From assembly GCA_947626785.1 (NCBI GenBank), contig CANQTO010000035.1:1-32266 (forward strand): DNA of 32,266 bases, given 5' to 3'. The notes under the pieces are model-generated. The model made no database searches and was not told where the DNA came from. It worked only from the letters and a program-made list of their open reading frames with translations. How positions within the stretch are numbered: the stretch's first letter is position 1; each line of letters starts with the position of its first letter. Shown one piece after another: positions 31,603-32,266 of the stretch. The DNA is from an uncultured Oscillospiraceae bacterium (GTDB lineage: Bacteria; Bacillota; Clostridia; Oscillospirales; Oscillospiraceae). A program made the position numbers and the translations under genes.

Positions 31603-31968
31603 GCGTCTCTATCACGGCGACAGCATTTACTTTTAGATGTTTTAAAATGCTCAGTTACAAAGCATCATGGACTGGTTTTTTGAGCGGTATACATGGCTCC
31701 CCTGTGCAAGGGGAGCTGGCCGCGGAGCGGCCTGAGGGGTTGTAACCGGTAGCGAAAGTTTGCAGGTGAATATAGATGAAGATGCTCCGCGTGGTAAATC
31801 AAGCCTGTAAGCATCTTCATCCGGGACTCAAGTGGGACTGGGTACAGGTTACAACCCCTCCGCTTCGCTATCGCTCAGCACCCCCCCTTGCACAGGGGAG
31901 GCATTGGATCGGCTCGTAAAATATAACGCAGATTGAAAAAGTAAATGCTGTCGCCGTGGCGTCTCTAT
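31603..31968. mobile_element. non-autonomous transposable element (MITE-like) with 10-bp target duplication
   Basis: The element spans 31613-31958 (346 bp). Its ends are perfect 22-bp inverted repeats, CACGGCGACAGCATTTACTT plus TT at 31613-31634 and its complement at 31937-31958. Both ends are flanked immediately by the same 10 bases in direct orientation, GCGTCTCTAT at 31603-31612 and 31959-31968, a clear target-site duplication. No transposase frame is inside, so it must have been moved in trans. The 10-bp duplication suits some IS4-related elements, but I cannot assign a family. It lies 20 bp upstream of the predicted peptide-gene promoter. Confidence 0.8.
31693..31904. repeat. second inverted-repeat element nested inside the MITE
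   Basis: The ends match as inverted repeats: CTCCCCTGTGCAAGGGG at 31697-31713 and its complement at 31884-31900 (21 bp with one mismatch when extended). An inner pair follows, GAGGGGTTGTAACC (31734-31747) with its complement at 31847-31860. A third pair, GATGAAGATGCT/AGCATCTTCATC (31775-31786 with 31810-31821), forms the centre, so the whole 212 bp can fold into one long interrupted hairpin. Sequences of the type TCCCC-TGTGCAA-GGGGAGCT...GAGGGGTTGT are familiar to me as intergenic repeats of gut Firmicutes. Short frames reading through it are not genes. Confidence 0.75.
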
Positions 31969-31998
31969 GGGATGCGGAAAGTTTTCAATTAAAAACCG

Positions 31999-32028
31999 TT
32001 GACTGGCCGGCCTGTCATGGTCTATAAT
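31999..32028 (+). promoter_or_regulatory. strong promoter of small RNA copy 2
   Basis: TTGACT (31999-32004), 18 bases and TATAAT (32023-32028), in the same sequence context (AAAACCGTTGAC before, CCTG..A.GGTCTATAAT after) as copy 1. Confidence 0.75.
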
Positions 32029-32034
32029 GAGAAC

Positions 32035-32189
32035 GTAAAAGGGCGCTGCGCAAGCGGTTAGCCCGACAAGGTTAGATCAACATGGTTGAACCGTCACCGT
32101 GCCAGGTGGTATGCTCGTCCTTTTCACAGTCAGCGTTATCATAAAATGAAGCAAACGGTCCGTCGGCCGGGGGATTCCCCGGCCGACGG
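32035..32189 (+). ncRNA. putative small RNA, degenerate copy 2
   Basis: The first part is nearly identical to copy 1 (AAAAGGGCGCTGCGCAAGCG then GTTAGCCC, conserved without change). Further on only GAACCGTCACC and GGTGG remain, so the copy 1 terminator stem is broken. A perfect 13-bp GC-rich hairpin, CCGTCGGCCGGGG/CCCCGGCCGACGG (32160-32189), followed by GGGTC, may end the transcript instead. On the minus strand the peptide frame is lost: a related stretch reads ATAACGCTGACTGTGAAAAG but lacks a ribosome site and is frameshifted. The 3' boundary is a guess. 32190-32266 shows no recognisable feature. Confidence 0.4.
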
Positions 32190-32266
32190 GGGTCTATCCC
32201 GAATTTTGTGTAAAGTCCGAAACATGGCATAAAATAGAGCGAAGATATATGGTCAGGGAGGGCGGC

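Noticed and set aside
31509-31745. 78-codon open frame running into the nested repeat
   Set aside because: It crosses the MITE end and the inner repeat. The C-terminal part is simply the repeat translated, and there is no ribosome site.

Overview
The window reads like a chromosomal segment of a GC-rich, anaerobic gut member of the Clostridia, most likely Oscillospiraceae. This is inferred from the high-GC Gram-positive style ribosome sites (AGGAGG-type), the lipoprotein signal peptides, a SpoIIID relic from a spore-forming lineage, and the gene families present. I cannot name a species.

Layout. (1) 80-8533 is an aspartate-family amino acid locus built around a divergent promoter at about 4.3 kb. 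Leftward run hom, lysC and asd, followed by an iron-sulfur flavoprotein. Rightward run a PheB/UPF0735 ACT-domain protein, thrC, thrB and ilvA. Together they take aspartate to homoserine, threonine and 2-oxobutyrate. (2) 8738-10486 is a Na+/phosphate cotransporter with a PhoU-like tail, convergent with a PcrA/UvrD-type helicase (10564-12708). (3) 12775-16230 is a cobalamin-riboswitch-controlled operon, btuF-btuC-btuD plus a cobalamin adenosyltransferase-like gene interrupted by an in-frame amber codon. (4) 16335-16559 is a dense array of stem-loops. (5) 16592-23623 is a tricarboxylate-type catabolic operon (aconitase-family hydratase, PrpF-type isomerase, TctC-type binding lipoprotein, MatC-like permease) with an adjacent LysR regulator. 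(6) 23789-30670 is a glycerophosphodiester/glycerol-3-phosphate-like uptake locus: a leftward GDPD, a DUF624/YesL protein and a membrane-anchored protein of unknown function, and rightward an ABC binding protein, two permeases and a lipoprotein. No ATPase gene is present.

(7) 30762-32266 is accessory DNA and the most unusual part. It holds a small conserved-looking protein gene and a truncated, frameshifted spoIIID. It also has two direct copies of a module with a strong promoter and a structured small RNA. In copy 1 the RNA converges with and overlaps a 25-codon peptide gene whose Shine-Dalgarno is held in a hairpin, an arrangement like the 3'-overlapping type I toxin-antitoxin loci. Between the copies lies a non-autonomous transposable element with perfect 22-bp terminal inverted repeats and a perfect 10-bp target duplication. 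It carries a second inverted-repeat element nested inside it.

No rRNA, tRNA or CRISPR array was recognised by eye. All family calls rest on motif recognition, not on database searches.
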